A stretch of 64,000 bases of DNA from Synergistaceae bacterium (GTDB lineage: Bacteria; Synergistota; Synergistia; Synergistales; Aminobacteriaceae). Made by a program: the position numbers and the translations under genes. How positions within the stretch are numbered: position 1 is the stretch's first letter; every line of letters starts with the position of its first letter. Under the pieces are notes generated by a model that ran no database searches, was not told where the DNA came from, and was given only the letters and a program-made list of their open reading frames with translations. The stretch is from assembly GCA_017470485.1 (NCBI GenBank), contig JAFUYQ010000005.1, forward strand, positions 1 to 64,000, in the 5' to 3' direction. Positions 35,969-44,230 of this stretch are shown piece after piece.

Positions 35969-37318
35969 CTATCTGTTTTCTGAAAGCCAGCGTGCTATAT
36001 CATCTTTCAGTCTTCCGCCGCCTGAGTAATGAACTGACAGCCCCTCAGTGATTACAGCTTTCGGCGAAAGTTTAGCGATTGCCGTCAAACTCTGCCCGAA
36101 ACGTCCTCCCCCGTGCGAACAGAAAGGCATTATCGTCTTTCCGCTGAAATCGTACTCCTCAAGGAACGAAGCTACAGGCATAGGAATACTTGCCCACCAG
36201 TTAGGATAACCGAGCATTATAACGTCATAATCCGCGAAATTCTTAACGTGATTCTTCAGCTTGGGGCGTGCCTGACGGTGCTGATCCCTCTGAGCCTCGC
36301 GGAGAACCGTATTGTAATCCTCAGAATATGACTTCTCCGGCGTAATCTCGAATATATCCGCTCCCGTCTGTTTCTGAATCTCATAGGCCACTCCCTGAGT
36401 GTTTCCGCTCCATGTGAAGTAGGCGATTAGGACTTTCTTCCCCGAACTTGAAGCCTCCTGAACTGCCTGACTGGTTACTGTTCCTGTGCCGACTGCTCCT
36501 TTAGCGAGTCTTATGCCGACATTGTAGAGCCTGCGTTCCTGAGGAGCCGCCGCCCTGTATGCACTGCGCATGTTCTTCGCAAAATCGTTCCAGCCTCCGC
36601 CCCTGTTGACCCTTCGAGTACCTTCCGAAGGCCCTGTTGGATTAACGGCTTTCCCCTCGTAAGGAGCGTAAATATCCCAGCACCATTCGCCGACGTTCCC
36701 GTGCATGTCGTAAAGTCCCAGCATGTTCGGCGCAAACTCTCCCGGCTTCACCGTTGTGCCTCTGTAAATTCCCGGCTTAGTCGTGAGCTTGTGCTGTGAA
36801 AAATAATTCTCCTCTATCTCGTAAGGGTAATGACCGTAGAAATTAGCCTCATTCGCTCCGATTGAGTGTTCGAGGTTGAAGGGCGTTGACGTTCCGGCAC
36901 GGCAGGCGTATTCCCATTCTGCCTCTGTCGGAAGCCTGTAGCCGTCCGATGATAAATCCCACGTTACTTTCGCACCGTCAATACTGTAGACCGGTTTGAG
37001 TCCTTCAGCTTCGCTCTTTGCGTTGCAGAATTTGACAGCCTCAAGCCATGTTACATTCTCGACAGGAAGGTCATCACCACGAAAACTCGAAGGGTTAGCG
37101 TTCATAAGCGATTTGTATTCCGACTGAGTTACTTCATAAGGGGCTATCATGAAATCGCTCACAGTAACTTCGTGCTGTAACTCGTCATCGCTCCTCCAGT
37201 TCTCTGACGAAGGACTGCCCATCATGAACCTGCCGCCCTTAACGCTCACCATATCGCCGGCGAACGCCCTGCCCGACATAATCATAATCAACGCTAAAAT
37301 TATCGCTGTTCTCATCAT
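35969..37318 (-). CDS. Exported fusion: SUMF1/FGE-like domain plus flavodoxin
   Basis: 449 residues. Signal peptide 1-20 (cut after AFA). Residues about 21-270 form a formylglycine-generating-enzyme/SUMF1 fold: VKGGRFMMGSPSSE, YEVTQSEYKSLMNANPSSF, YRLPTEAEWEYACRAGTSTP, MHGNVGEWCWDIY, VNRGGGWNDF. After a Ser-rich linker, residues about 290-449 are a flavodoxin: KVLIAYFTWSGNTQGVAYEI is the FMN phosphate loop, with VIMLGYPNWWASIPMPVASF and FCSHGGGRFGQSLTAIAKL. Flavodoxins are usually cytoplasmic; this one is predicted outside the inner membrane. SUMF1-like domains include FGE, EgtB and PvdO iron or copper enzymes. Start overlaps the CMD gene stop by four bases. Substrate unknown. Confidence 0.85.
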   Translation of the reverse strand: MMRTAIILALIMIMSGRAFAGDMVSVKGGRFMMGSPSSENWRSDDELQHEVTVSDFMIAPYEVTQSEYKSLMNANPSSFRGDDLPVENVTWLEAVKFCNAKSEAEGLKPVYSIDGAKVTWDLSSDGYRLPTEAEWEYACRAGTSTPFNLEHSIGANEANFYGHYPYEIEENYFSQHKLTTKPGIYRGTTVKPGEFAPNMLGLYDMHGNVGEWCWDIYAPYEGKAVNPTGPSEGTRRVNRGGGWNDFAKNMRSAYRAAAPQERRLYNVGIRLAKGAVGTGTVTSQAVQEASSSGKKVLIAYFTWSGNTQGVAYEIQKQTGADIFEITPEKSYSEDYNTVLREAQRDQHRQARPKLKNHVKNFADYDVIMLGYPNWWASIPMPVASFLEEYDFSGKTIMPFCSHGGGRFGQSLTAIAKLSPKAVITEGLSVHYSGGGRLKDDIARWLSENR

Positions 37319-38079
37319 TCAGCCGCCTTGTTAATGCAGGTGATAGCGTTAAGGCTTCTGGGGTAGCCGATATACGGGAGGCACTGAGAAACTACATCAA
37401 TCAAAAACGCTTTGTCATTGCCCATGTTCATGTTGCCTTTAGCGTGAGCGGTGAGCTGGGGTTCACAGCCTCCCTGAGCCGCGATGTAACAGAACGTAAT
37501 CATCTCTCGCTCACGTAGATTAAGCCCCTTGCGCGTGTAGTAGTCGCCGAAACAGTTTCCGGCAAGCCAGCGGTTAATATGCCTTGTTTCCTCCGGCTCT
37601 GAGTTCTGAAAACCTTTCATGCCCTCGCCGAATATTTCAACCTGAGCATCGTTGCCCTTCTGGATTCTGTCATCGGGCGTAGTTGTCGAGGCGTTCTCAA
37701 GAGGAAGGGCGATTCCCTTAGCGGTGAAGACATCATTCGCGGCAGTGAGGAACGGTCTGACCCTTCCGATTCCCAAGTAGGCAGTACCCTGATAAATTAC
37801 TTCCTTGACCTCTGAGGGCTTTAATCCTGCGTCAAGTGCCTCAGGAAGAACCGCTCTGAACTCGTCAACACCCTGACAGCCAAGTAAAGTCGCAATGATT
37901 GCCATGTATCTTGTCCTTGAATCGAGTTTCGACTGTGAGGGAACTTCAACCCCTGCAAAATTCCCGAAGAACTCCGCAAATTCGGGGTCAGTCTTCCTGA
38001 ACTCCTCAACGTTTCCGAAAGCACACGAACTCATAACCATAGCGATAACAGCTCCAATCAATATTATTTTCTTCATCAT
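37315..38079 (-). CDS. Exported carboxymuconolactone-decarboxylase-family protein
   Basis: 254 residues with a signal peptide (cut near SCAFG). Two AhpD/CMD-like helical units: RTRYMAIIATLLGCQGVDEF-RAVLPEALDAGLKPSEVKEVI and REREMITFCYIAAQGGCEPQLTAHAK. The CxxC of AhpD peroxidases is not kept. Cytoplasmic members decarboxylate lactones or reduce peroxides; exported ones are uncharacterized. The stop of the upstream cupin gene is one base away and the next gene overlaps by four, so the three are one operon. Confidence 0.85.
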   Translation of the reverse strand: MMKKIILIGAVIAMVMSSCAFGNVEEFRKTDPEFAEFFGNFAGVEVPSQSKLDSRTRYMAIIATLLGCQGVDEFRAVLPEALDAGLKPSEVKEVIYQGTAYLGIGRVRPFLTAANDVFTAKGIALPLENASTTTPDDRIQKGNDAQVEIFGEGMKGFQNSEPEETRHINRWLAGNCFGDYYTRKGLNLREREMITFCYIAAQGGCEPQLTAHAKGNMNMGNDKAFLIDVVSQCLPYIGYPRSLNAITCINKAAE

Positions 38080-38080
38080 G

Positions 38081-39211
38081 CTACCTCAGTTTCGCGTAAT
38101 CTTCGGGCGAAACGGCCTCGCACCATTCGTTCGAGGTTTCCTCGCCGCTGACCTCAACGGCTAAATGCTGGAACCATGAATCTTTCGCTGCCCCGTGCCA
38201 GTGCTTGACGTTCGCAGGAATGTTGACGACATCGCCGGGCTTTAATTCCTGAGCAGGCTTGCCCCATTCCTGATAGTATCCTCTGCCGGAGACAACAATT
38301 AGTATTTGGCCTCCGCCGTTCTTAGCGTGGTGAATGTGCCAGTGATTCCGGCAGCCCGGCTCGAAGGTTACGTTGAAGATTCCGACCTGTTCGAGCGATA
38401 AGGGGGCTAAGTAGCTCTGACCGTCAAAATACTGCGCGAATGCGTCATTAGGTTTTCCGAGAGGGAAGACGCTTAAGGGCTGTCCGTCCGGCGAAAGGTG
38501 CAGGCCCTTTGTGCTTAATGTGATATTAGCCGGATTGTTCTCAAAAACATTTTCTGATGACATTGTATCTGCCTTCTTTCTGTAATCTTTGTATTTCTCG
38601 GAGGCCGCGTAATTTTTATGTGCCTCAGCGTCAGCGAAGATTTCCATCGTGTGAATGAAATTCTTTCTTGCGCCCTGCTCGCTTGTCGCAAACATTCCAA
38701 GAACTCCCGAATCTTCCGCGACTGCTCTGGTAAATTCCTGAGTGATTAACGTTTTGAAGTCCTCAAGTTTTTCGGGCTTAACCTCAATCAGCCTGAGAAG
38801 AACGAATTTGCCGTTACCGTTTTTCTTCTGCTCAAGAACAACAGCGTCAACGGGAAGAAGTTTCAGGCTCTCGAAAATCGGTTTCCTTTCCTCAACGAAT
38901 GCCTTGTAACCCTCGCTTGCAGTGTGAACGGCGTATGCTTCCTCGTCCTCGTAAATCTCCAGAAGCCTCATTATGTCGGGATTAGCCTTGTCAACAGCAC
39001 CGTAAAGCGAGTAAGTTCCGGCCTCGTTAGACGTTGACTTGGCGACCGTCCTGACGCTTATTGCGGCCATGTCGGACATTTTTCCTGTTTTAGCCTGAAG
39101 GACAGCCCAGTGAATTTTGAGCTTCTTTCCTTCGGGGGCAAAGACCGTGTGAGCTGACGCCTGACCTGCCGTCAATGAGAGGCAGAGCATAATCATTAAA
39201 ATAAGTTTCAT
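38081..39211 (-). CDS. Exported protein with two ABM domains and a cupin
   Basis: 376 residues, signal peptide cut after ASA. Two antibiotic-biosynthesis-monooxygenase-like units (about 30-120 with EIYEDEEAYAVHTASEGYKAF, and 125-215 with MEIFADAEAHKNYAASEKYK) are followed by a cupin (about 255-360): GCRNHWHIHHAKNGGGQILIV and GDVVNIPANVKHWHGA, with HxH and late His metal ligands. ABM domains act on quinones or haem without cofactors. First gene of the three-gene exported operon; chemistry unknown, quinone-like or aromatic substrates plausible. Confidence 0.85.
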   Translation of the reverse strand: MKLILMIMLCLSLTAGQASAHTVFAPEGKKLKIHWAVLQAKTGKMSDMAAISVRTVAKSTSNEAGTYSLYGAVDKANPDIMRLLEIYEDEEAYAVHTASEGYKAFVEERKPIFESLKLLPVDAVVLEQKKNGNGKFVLLRLIEVKPEKLEDFKTLITQEFTRAVAEDSGVLGMFATSEQGARKNFIHTMEIFADAEAHKNYAASEKYKDYRKKADTMSSENVFENNPANITLSTKGLHLSPDGQPLSVFPLGKPNDAFAQYFDGQSYLAPLSLEQVGIFNVTFEPGCRNHWHIHHAKNGGGQILIVVSGRGYYQEWGKPAQELKPGDVVNIPANVKHWHGAAKDSWFQHLAVEVSGEETSNEWCEAVSPEDYAKLR

Positions 39212-39346
39212 TTTACTGATTCATCTCCCAGTGAGAAATTTTATGAACGGCGTGATTTTATATGTTGTACCTGAGTTAAAGACTTGCGTAATTTCCGCAA
39301 ATTGATTGATTGAAAGGTTAAATTGGCTGGATTTGGCACATAACAA

Positions 39347-39373
39347 ATCCCCTTGAAAATGCTTCAAGGGGAT
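39347..39373 (-). terminator. Terminator of the toxin / partner pair
   Basis: Eleven-base perfect stem (ATCCCCTTGAA / TTCAAGGGGAT) with a 5-nt loop, then TTTGTTATG on the minus strand, five bases past the last stop. Confidence 0.8.
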
Positions 39374-39377
39374 AATT

Positions 39378-39584
39378 TCATACAGCTGACGGGATAATTT
39401 CAGCTTCTTGCTCATCAAAATCGTAAATCTCAAGTTTCATGTGGATATTTTCCAGACCCTCAATAGTAGCGCAGACTTTATCAGCAATATTCTGGCATTT
39501 ATCCACTACATATACAGCTTCAGAGCCTTGAGATCTCATATATTCTTCATAATCGTCCCACGTTTTTACATTCTCAAGTTTCAT
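39378..39584 (-). CDS. Small unrecognised partner of the RelE-type toxin (putative antitoxin)
   Basis: 68 residues; AGGAGG lies before the ATG and its start overlaps the toxin stop by four bases. The first 27 residues (VKTWDDYEEYMRSQGSEAVY) and a C-terminal acidic beta-like part (MKLEIYDFDEQEAEIIPSAV) do not resemble the helix-turn-helix HigA-type antitoxin expected after a Gp49-type toxin, nor Phd, MazE or RHH folds. Its acidity fits an antitoxin. Function is inferred from position only. Confidence 0.6.
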   Translation of the reverse strand: MKLENVKTWDDYEEYMRSQGSEAVYVVDKCQNIADKVCATIEGLENIHMKLEIYDFDEQEAEIIPSAV

Positions 39585-39940
39585 TCCCTTTGTATCCTCC
39601 TTAAATAATCATCTCGTTCACGCTTAGCCTTTTCAATTTCACGGCGCGGAGTCTTCTGCGTAGTCTTTCGGAAATGGTGAAGCAGAACAAAAGTATCATC
39701 AAGCCAGCAGAAATAAAAAATCCTGTTATGTCCGGGACGGAGTTCCCAAATATCTTCATCTATATGCTTTGTTATATTCTCAGGCAAGTTGGTACCCCTC
39801 TTTTTTAGAAGCTCAACTTGCATGAAAAATTGCTCATATTGAATTCGAGCATCTTTGCCTTTAGTGTGAAACAGATTGTCAAAAAAATCTCTTACGTCGC
39901 TTTCTCCATTCGGGGTTTCATAAAAAATTATTTTATACAT
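39581..39940 (-). CDS. RelE/HigB-type toxin (phage-derived Gp49-like family)
   Basis: 119 residues. YKIIFYETPNGESDVRDFFD, a middle helix (ARIQYEQFFMQVELLKKRG), DIWELRPGHNRIFYFCWLDD and FVLLHHFRKTTQKTPRREIEKAKRERDD are the marks of the Gp49-like RelE/ParE superfamily; the RPGHNRIFY core and the late HHFRKTTQKTP carry the usual basic residues for mRNA cutting at the ribosome. Toxin-first order is as in HigBA. GGAG lies before the ATG. Confidence 0.9.
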   Translation of the reverse strand: MYKIIFYETPNGESDVRDFFDNLFHTKGKDARIQYEQFFMQVELLKKRGTNLPENITKHIDEDIWELRPGHNRIFYFCWLDDTFVLLHHFRKTTQKTPRREIEKAKRERDDYLRRIQRE

Positions 39941-39974
39941 AAGCCGCTTTACTCCTTTTTTATTAGAAGCTAAA

Positions 39975-40008
39975 AAAGCCGGACTCCCACACTCGGGAAT
40001 CCGGCTTT
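39975..40008 (-). terminator. Terminator of the SLH porin gene
   Basis: Nine-base outer stem (AAAGCCGGA / TCCGGCTTT) plus an inner CCC/GGG pair region; on the minus strand it continues into TTTTTTAGC. It also bounds the toxin operon. Confidence 0.85.
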
Positions 40009-40045
40009 GATTTCAAATGTTACTGCACTGCACTTGCACTTCAGA

Positions 40046-41779
40046 TTAGAAGCTGATTGATGTTCTGAATCTGATGATGTTGTCCTTCGTGTTCTCGTTG
40101 GCTGCGTCCTTCGGAAGGTCGCTGTCAACATGTGCATAGTTCAGACCCATTGTTGTCGCATCGTTGAGCTTGTACTGAACGCCTACGCCAAACTCGTAAG
40201 GCTTTGCGTCCTGATACTCAAGGTTGTCGTTAATAACGGCATCGCTGGCCTTGTAGCCATAGTAGAACAGGTTGGTTGCCCACTGCTCGTTCCACTCCTG
40301 ACCGAGTACGACTCTCCAGTACTTGAGGTCTGTCATTACCTGGCTGCCGCCGCCTACGAAGGGCTTGAGGACTACGCTCTCGGTGGGGAATATTGTGCTC
40401 ATTCCCTGAGGTACGAAGAAGCCTTCCTGATACTGGCCGTATTCGAGCCATAAGCTGGTGAACTTGAGAAGTTCCTGCTTTACGTCAATGATTGCTCTCC
40501 AGTGGTTAGCACTGTCAACGGTATCGTTGGCCAGGTACTGTCTGAGGTTCAGAGGACCGTATCCGTAATCTCTCCAGCCGAGAACACCGGCGGCATCATT
40601 ACGTACTTCCTCACCGCTAATCTTCTGGTGATAGAACGCGCCTTTGATTCCGACAGCGTCATTGAAGTTGAAGCGGAGTCCTGCGAAAATCGTCCACAAG
40701 TTCTTGAAGTTCTTGTCGCCCTCGACATTGAGGTACTCATCGCCAGCCGCGTTGAGAAGTGAAGGCTTCGTTGACGCGTTGTCGCCGATGAACGCCTGAG
40801 CACCGAGATCAAGTCCTACGTTCTCAGTGAACTGAATGTTGGCCATCGCAAAGAATGTCCATGCTTTCCTGTTGACTCCATGAGGATCCGTTTCCAGTAT
40901 ACCAGTCTGCCTATCACCCATGTTATAGGTAATAGAATTTCCAGCGTAATTACTGCTGGGAAGCCTGTTTGAGTGTGCAACATAAGCGAGGAATGAGCCG
41001 AGTCCGAAGTTCTTCTGAAGGGCAAAGCCGATCTCTGAAGTATCGGTAAGCACTGAGTCGCCGCCTGTCCAGCTTCCTGTCTCCTTGACTGAAGGTCTGT
41101 AAGCCGTGTCAACATCGAAGAGGAAACGGCCGACAGTGAGCCTTGTGTCCATGAAGAACGGCATCTCAACATAGTATCTGTCGAAGTATGCGCTGTTGGC
41201 GCTGCCGTTGGTGAAACCGTCATTGGCATCGCCGTCGTTGCGGAGTCTTGCGCGGAAGAAGTACTCGTCATTTTCGCCGAATGTACGCTCGAAGTAAAGT
41301 CTTGCGTTATCGAACTTAATCTGACCGTCGCCGTTGCTGCTGAGAGCGTTCTCACCGCTCTTGTTGGTAACATCGAGTACTAACGAACCGTGAATGTGCC
41401 AGCCGCCGAGTCTGTTCTCAAGAACCGCGACTCTCTCGTCAAGCTCATCAACTCTTACACCGAGTGCCTCAAGCTCGTCTTTGAACTCAACGACGAGTCT
41501 CTTGAGCATCTCAACGTCCTGCTTGCTTGCTTTGGTCATGTCAACTACTGCCAACGCTCTGGCTAAAGCTGAAGCCATCTCGTAACGTGTTGTCTGCTGC
41601 TTGCCTTTGTAAAGACCGTCAGGATAACCTGAAAGTATTCCGTGTGCCGCGAGCTGACCGATTGCGTCATAAGCCCAGTGGTTCATCGGGACGTCCATGA
41701 AAGGGTTGGTCGCCGAAAGAGCCGGAGCTGCAAGTGCTGCTACCATAACGATAGCTGCTAATAATGCTGTTTTCTTCAT
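40046..41779 (-). CDS. Major outer-membrane porin with SLH domain
   Basis: 577 residues. Signal peptide 1-23 (cut after LSA). One SLH motif (about 25-80: FMDVPMNHWAYDAIGQLAAH, GILSGYPDG, TRYEMASALARAL), then a coiled coil (about 85-125: VEMLKRLVVEFKDELEALGV), then a long beta-barrel with alternating aromatic strands and a final FRTSISF ending in Phe as in outer-membrane proteins. In Synergistota, Thermotogota and similar diderms the SLH part binds peptidoglycan-linked polymer while the barrel forms pores. Likely very highly expressed: it has its own promoter, a 290-base structured leader and a strong terminator. Confidence 0.92.
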   Translation of the reverse strand: MKKTALLAAIVMVAALAAPALSATNPFMDVPMNHWAYDAIGQLAAHGILSGYPDGLYKGKQQTTRYEMASALARALAVVDMTKASKQDVEMLKRLVVEFKDELEALGVRVDELDERVAVLENRLGGWHIHGSLVLDVTNKSGENALSSNGDGQIKFDNARLYFERTFGENDEYFFRARLRNDGDANDGFTNGSANSAYFDRYYVEMPFFMDTRLTVGRFLFDVDTAYRPSVKETGSWTGGDSVLTDTSEIGFALQKNFGLGSFLAYVAHSNRLPSSNYAGNSITYNMGDRQTGILETDPHGVNRKAWTFFAMANIQFTENVGLDLGAQAFIGDNASTKPSLLNAAGDEYLNVEGDKNFKNLWTIFAGLRFNFNDAVGIKGAFYHQKISGEEVRNDAAGVLGWRDYGYGPLNLRQYLANDTVDSANHWRAIIDVKQELLKFTSLWLEYGQYQEGFFVPQGMSTIFPTESVVLKPFVGGGSQVMTDLKYWRVVLGQEWNEQWATNLFYYGYKASDAVINDNLEYQDAKPYEFGVGVQYKLNDATTMGLNYAHVDSDLPKDAANENTKDNIIRFRTSISF

Positions 41780-42066
41780 TATGAAAACCCCCTATATGAA
41801 ATTGTCAATCTGCTTTACCGTCAAACGCCCTCAGTCTTTGGATTAAGCTCTGAGTCTGCGGGGGGCTGAGAAAGTTGCCTAGTTTCCTTTCAGAACCTTT
41901 TAGCAGTTCACAGAGGCTAACTTTGATAGACCTGCTGCGTCTTCCCGCAATCTTACTCTGTTCCTTAATGGCTTAACGGGGATTCTTGCGCCTCGCTTTC
42001 CTGCCGTCTGGTTAAAGAGTTATGCGTTACTTTGACGATTTCCTACTAGGTATTTCCCGTAGGACG
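41780..42066 (-). promoter_or_regulatory. Long structured 5' leader of the porin mRNA
   Basis: The 447-base gap upstream holds no gene. From a likely start near 42066, about 285 bases precede the porin ATG. Read on the minus strand they can form a 5' hairpin (TCCTAC / GTAGGA, 42041-42064), a long-range helix AAAGTTAGCCT / AGGCAACTTT with one bulge (41871-41924), and a double-stem hairpin CGC-CTCAG / CTGAG-GCG (41826-41860). No known riboswitch, rnpB or tmRNA core was recognised. A stability or regulatory leader is inferred. Confidence 0.5.
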
Positions 42067-42072
42067 GTGCAT

Positions 42073-42078
42073 ATAATA
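42073..42078 (-). promoter_or_regulatory. Probable -10 box of the porin promoter
   Basis: TATTAT on the minus strand, in an A/T-rich context and about 9 bases before the first leader hairpin. A -35 is not obvious. Confidence 0.45.
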
Positions 42079-42186
42079 CAACAGAGGGATTGAATTGCCT
42101 ATACGTAATTTTACGGATAATTCAAAACGGCAATTAATGCGGCAGAGAATACGCAGATTATGCAGGTTTGTGAAACGGCAAAAAAA

Positions 42187-42212
42187 ACGCAGACCCTAAT
42201 TCGAGTCTGCGT
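42187..42212 (-). terminator. Terminator of the TRAP operon
   Basis: Eight-base perfect stem (ACGCAGAC / GTCTGCGT) with a 10-nt loop and an eight-T run on the minus strand. Confidence 0.9.
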
Positions 42213-42226
42213 CAAGAATTTCTGTA

Positions 42227-44230
42227 CTAGCGGTTAATGAAGTAGACACCGGCGAGGATTACAAGCCCTGCGACAGTTGAGGCAGGCCAAACCGTAAGGC
42301 ACATTACCCCCGAAACTAGAAGCAGCAGCCTCATAACCGTGTTAATCGGCCTCTTGATGTAACCCATCCACATGTAAGCGAACGAGAACACAGCCCCTAT
42401 TCCGCTGAGTAACGCCCAGCCTATCTGAGCCCATGAACCTTGCATTAGGAGTCCCGGATCGTAGCAGAACGCGAACGGAACTACATACGCGAGGAAGCCT
42501 AACTGCATTGCCTGAAATCCCGTCTTGTTGGGATTCGAGTCGGCTATCGAACTGGCCGCGTATGCCGCTAATGCAACAGGCGGTGTGATGTTCGAGATTA
42601 TCGCGTAGTAGAAAACGAACATGTGAGCCGCTATCGGAGGGAAGCCCAGCTTCACCAGTATCGGTGCGCCCAATGCCGCCGCAAGTATGTACGCTCCCGT
42701 AGTGGGAAGCCCCATTCCGAGAAGGGTAGCTATCAGCATGACCAGCACCAGCGCGAGAAGCCTCATGTTACCGGCGAACGAAATCACGAAGCCTACCAGT
42801 TTTCCGCCGATTCCTGTCAGTGATACAGCCCCAAGCACTATTCCGGCGGTGGCGCACGCAACGCACACTAACGGTATTCCCTGTGCGCCCTGCTCGATAG
42901 CGTCAATAAATTCTCTCGTGTTCATTCCCGGATTGAACATTGAGGCAATGAGCATGTAAGCTCCGACGATGACGAACTGCATTCCAGGCTTAACGCTGTC
43001 GGCAACTTCGGGCTTCAGCGTGAAGAATACTCCGAGTGCCAATGATATTCCTGCAACGATGAAAGCCATGACCTTTTGATTCTTAGTTGTCTCAGGCTTG
43101 AAGTTGAAGAATGACACCAGCCATGCGAGGCCGATTCCCAGCAGTGCCGCCCTCATCGGCGTGTAGCCAATCAGCAGGAACGCTATTAACCCCAATATCG
43201 GCGCAATCATGTAGAACTTACTCAGGACATCGTGCTTTGACGGAAGTTCCGAAGGGTCAAGACCTCTCAGTCCCGTCTTCAACGCTCTGAGCCTCACCAT
43301 AAGGAACAATGCCCCGTAGTAGAGAAGTGCCGGAAAAATTGCGGCTATCATTATTTCGCGGTACTGAAGCCCCAAGAACGAGGCCATCAGGAACGCGCCT
43401 GCTCCCATAATCGGAGGCATTATCTGACCGCCCGAACTCGCCACAGCCTCGACAGCTCCGGCAAAGAACGGCTCATACCCTATCTTCATCATCAATGGGA
43501 TAGTGAATGTTCCTGTTCCGTAGACGTTGGCGACCGCTGAACCTGAGATTGAACCGAAAAGACACGAGCTTAGAACTGCGATTTGAGCAGGGCCGCCCGG
43601 AGTTGTTCCCGTGAAAGCCTGTGCCACGCTCATGAACCAGTCGCCTGCCCCTGATTTCTCAAGGAACGCTCCGAATATCAGGAATATCATTACGTATGTC
43701 GCCGAAACTCCCAATGGTGAGGCGAAAATTCCCTCGTCAGTCAAATACAACTGCTCGATTACTTCGGGGTACTGGAACTGGAAACCCTGCAATAATCCCG
43801 GCAGTTTGTAGCCGTAAAGCATGTAGACCGCGAACAATGCCGCTATCAATGACAACGGCAGGCCGACGATTCGCCGTGTTCCTTCAAGAAGCAGAAGCAC
43901 TAACAGCGAACCAAGCACTAACTGAGCTGTAGTGAGGGGGTCAATCTGCTGTATCCGTTCGGTTATGGCCGTGTAGTTCACCATCGAATAGACTCCGGGA
44001 GCGGCCGCCAATACCGCGAGTATCCAGTCATAAACCGGCACTCTGTCTTTAGGCGCGCCCTCCGTCATCGGGAAAAGAACGAACGCTAACGGCAGTACAA
44101 AAGCCAAATGAATCGAACGCTGTAAATATGCCTCATAGTTTCCTGCGCTGGCGGTGTAAAGATGAAACACTCCCATTGCGAGGACATAGAGGTATATAAG
44201 AGTCTTAGTTGTTCCCGAAAGTTTGCGCAT
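42227..44230 (-). CDS. TRAP transporter, fused DctQM-type permease (TAXI class)
   Basis: 667 residues, about 17 membrane segments. A short N-terminal part corresponds to the small DctQ-like subunit and the rest to the DctM-like large subunit: GTTPGGPAQIAVLSSCLFGSISGSAVANV, VEAVASSGGQIMPPIMGAGAF, LLGMGLPTTGAYILAAALGAP, YYAIISNITPPVALAAY. Such fused permeases pair with TAXI binding proteins and use a Na+ or H+ gradient to import organic acids or amino acids. Its ATG overlaps the stop of the binding-protein gene by one base (TAATG). Confidence 0.94.
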   Translation of the reverse strand: MRKLSGTTKTLIYLYVLAMGVFHLYTASAGNYEAYLQRSIHLAFVLPLAFVLFPMTEGAPKDRVPVYDWILAVLAAAPGVYSMVNYTAITERIQQIDPLTTAQLVLGSLLVLLLLEGTRRIVGLPLSLIAALFAVYMLYGYKLPGLLQGFQFQYPEVIEQLYLTDEGIFASPLGVSATYVMIFLIFGAFLEKSGAGDWFMSVAQAFTGTTPGGPAQIAVLSSCLFGSISGSAVANVYGTGTFTIPLMMKIGYEPFFAGAVEAVASSGGQIMPPIMGAGAFLMASFLGLQYREIMIAAIFPALLYYGALFLMVRLRALKTGLRGLDPSELPSKHDVLSKFYMIAPILGLIAFLLIGYTPMRAALLGIGLAWLVSFFNFKPETTKNQKVMAFIVAGISLALGVFFTLKPEVADSVKPGMQFVIVGAYMLIASMFNPGMNTREFIDAIEQGAQGIPLVCVACATAGIVLGAVSLTGIGGKLVGFVISFAGNMRLLALVLVMLIATLLGMGLPTTGAYILAAALGAPILVKLGFPPIAAHMFVFYYAIISNITPPVALAAYAASSIADSNPNKTGFQAMQLGFLAYVVPFAFCYDPGLLMQGSWAQIGWALLSGIGAVFSFAYMWMGYIKRPINTVMRLLLLVSGVMCLTVWPASTVAGLVILAGVYFINR

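Noticed and set aside
39221-39433. 70-codon leftward frame after the toxin pair
   Set aside because: It runs through a strong terminator hairpin, overlaps the putative antitoxin in another frame and has no coding features.
41866-41880. CTGAGA on the plus strand, resembling the TPP riboswitch box
   Set aside because: The companion blocks of the TPP aptamer are missing and the nearby rightward strand has no gene to control.
41780-42226. Possible rnpB, tmRNA or 6S RNA in the gap upstream of the porin
   Set aside because: No RNase P conserved core, no tmRNA tag frame or tRNA-like ends, and the orientation and promoter fit a porin leader better.
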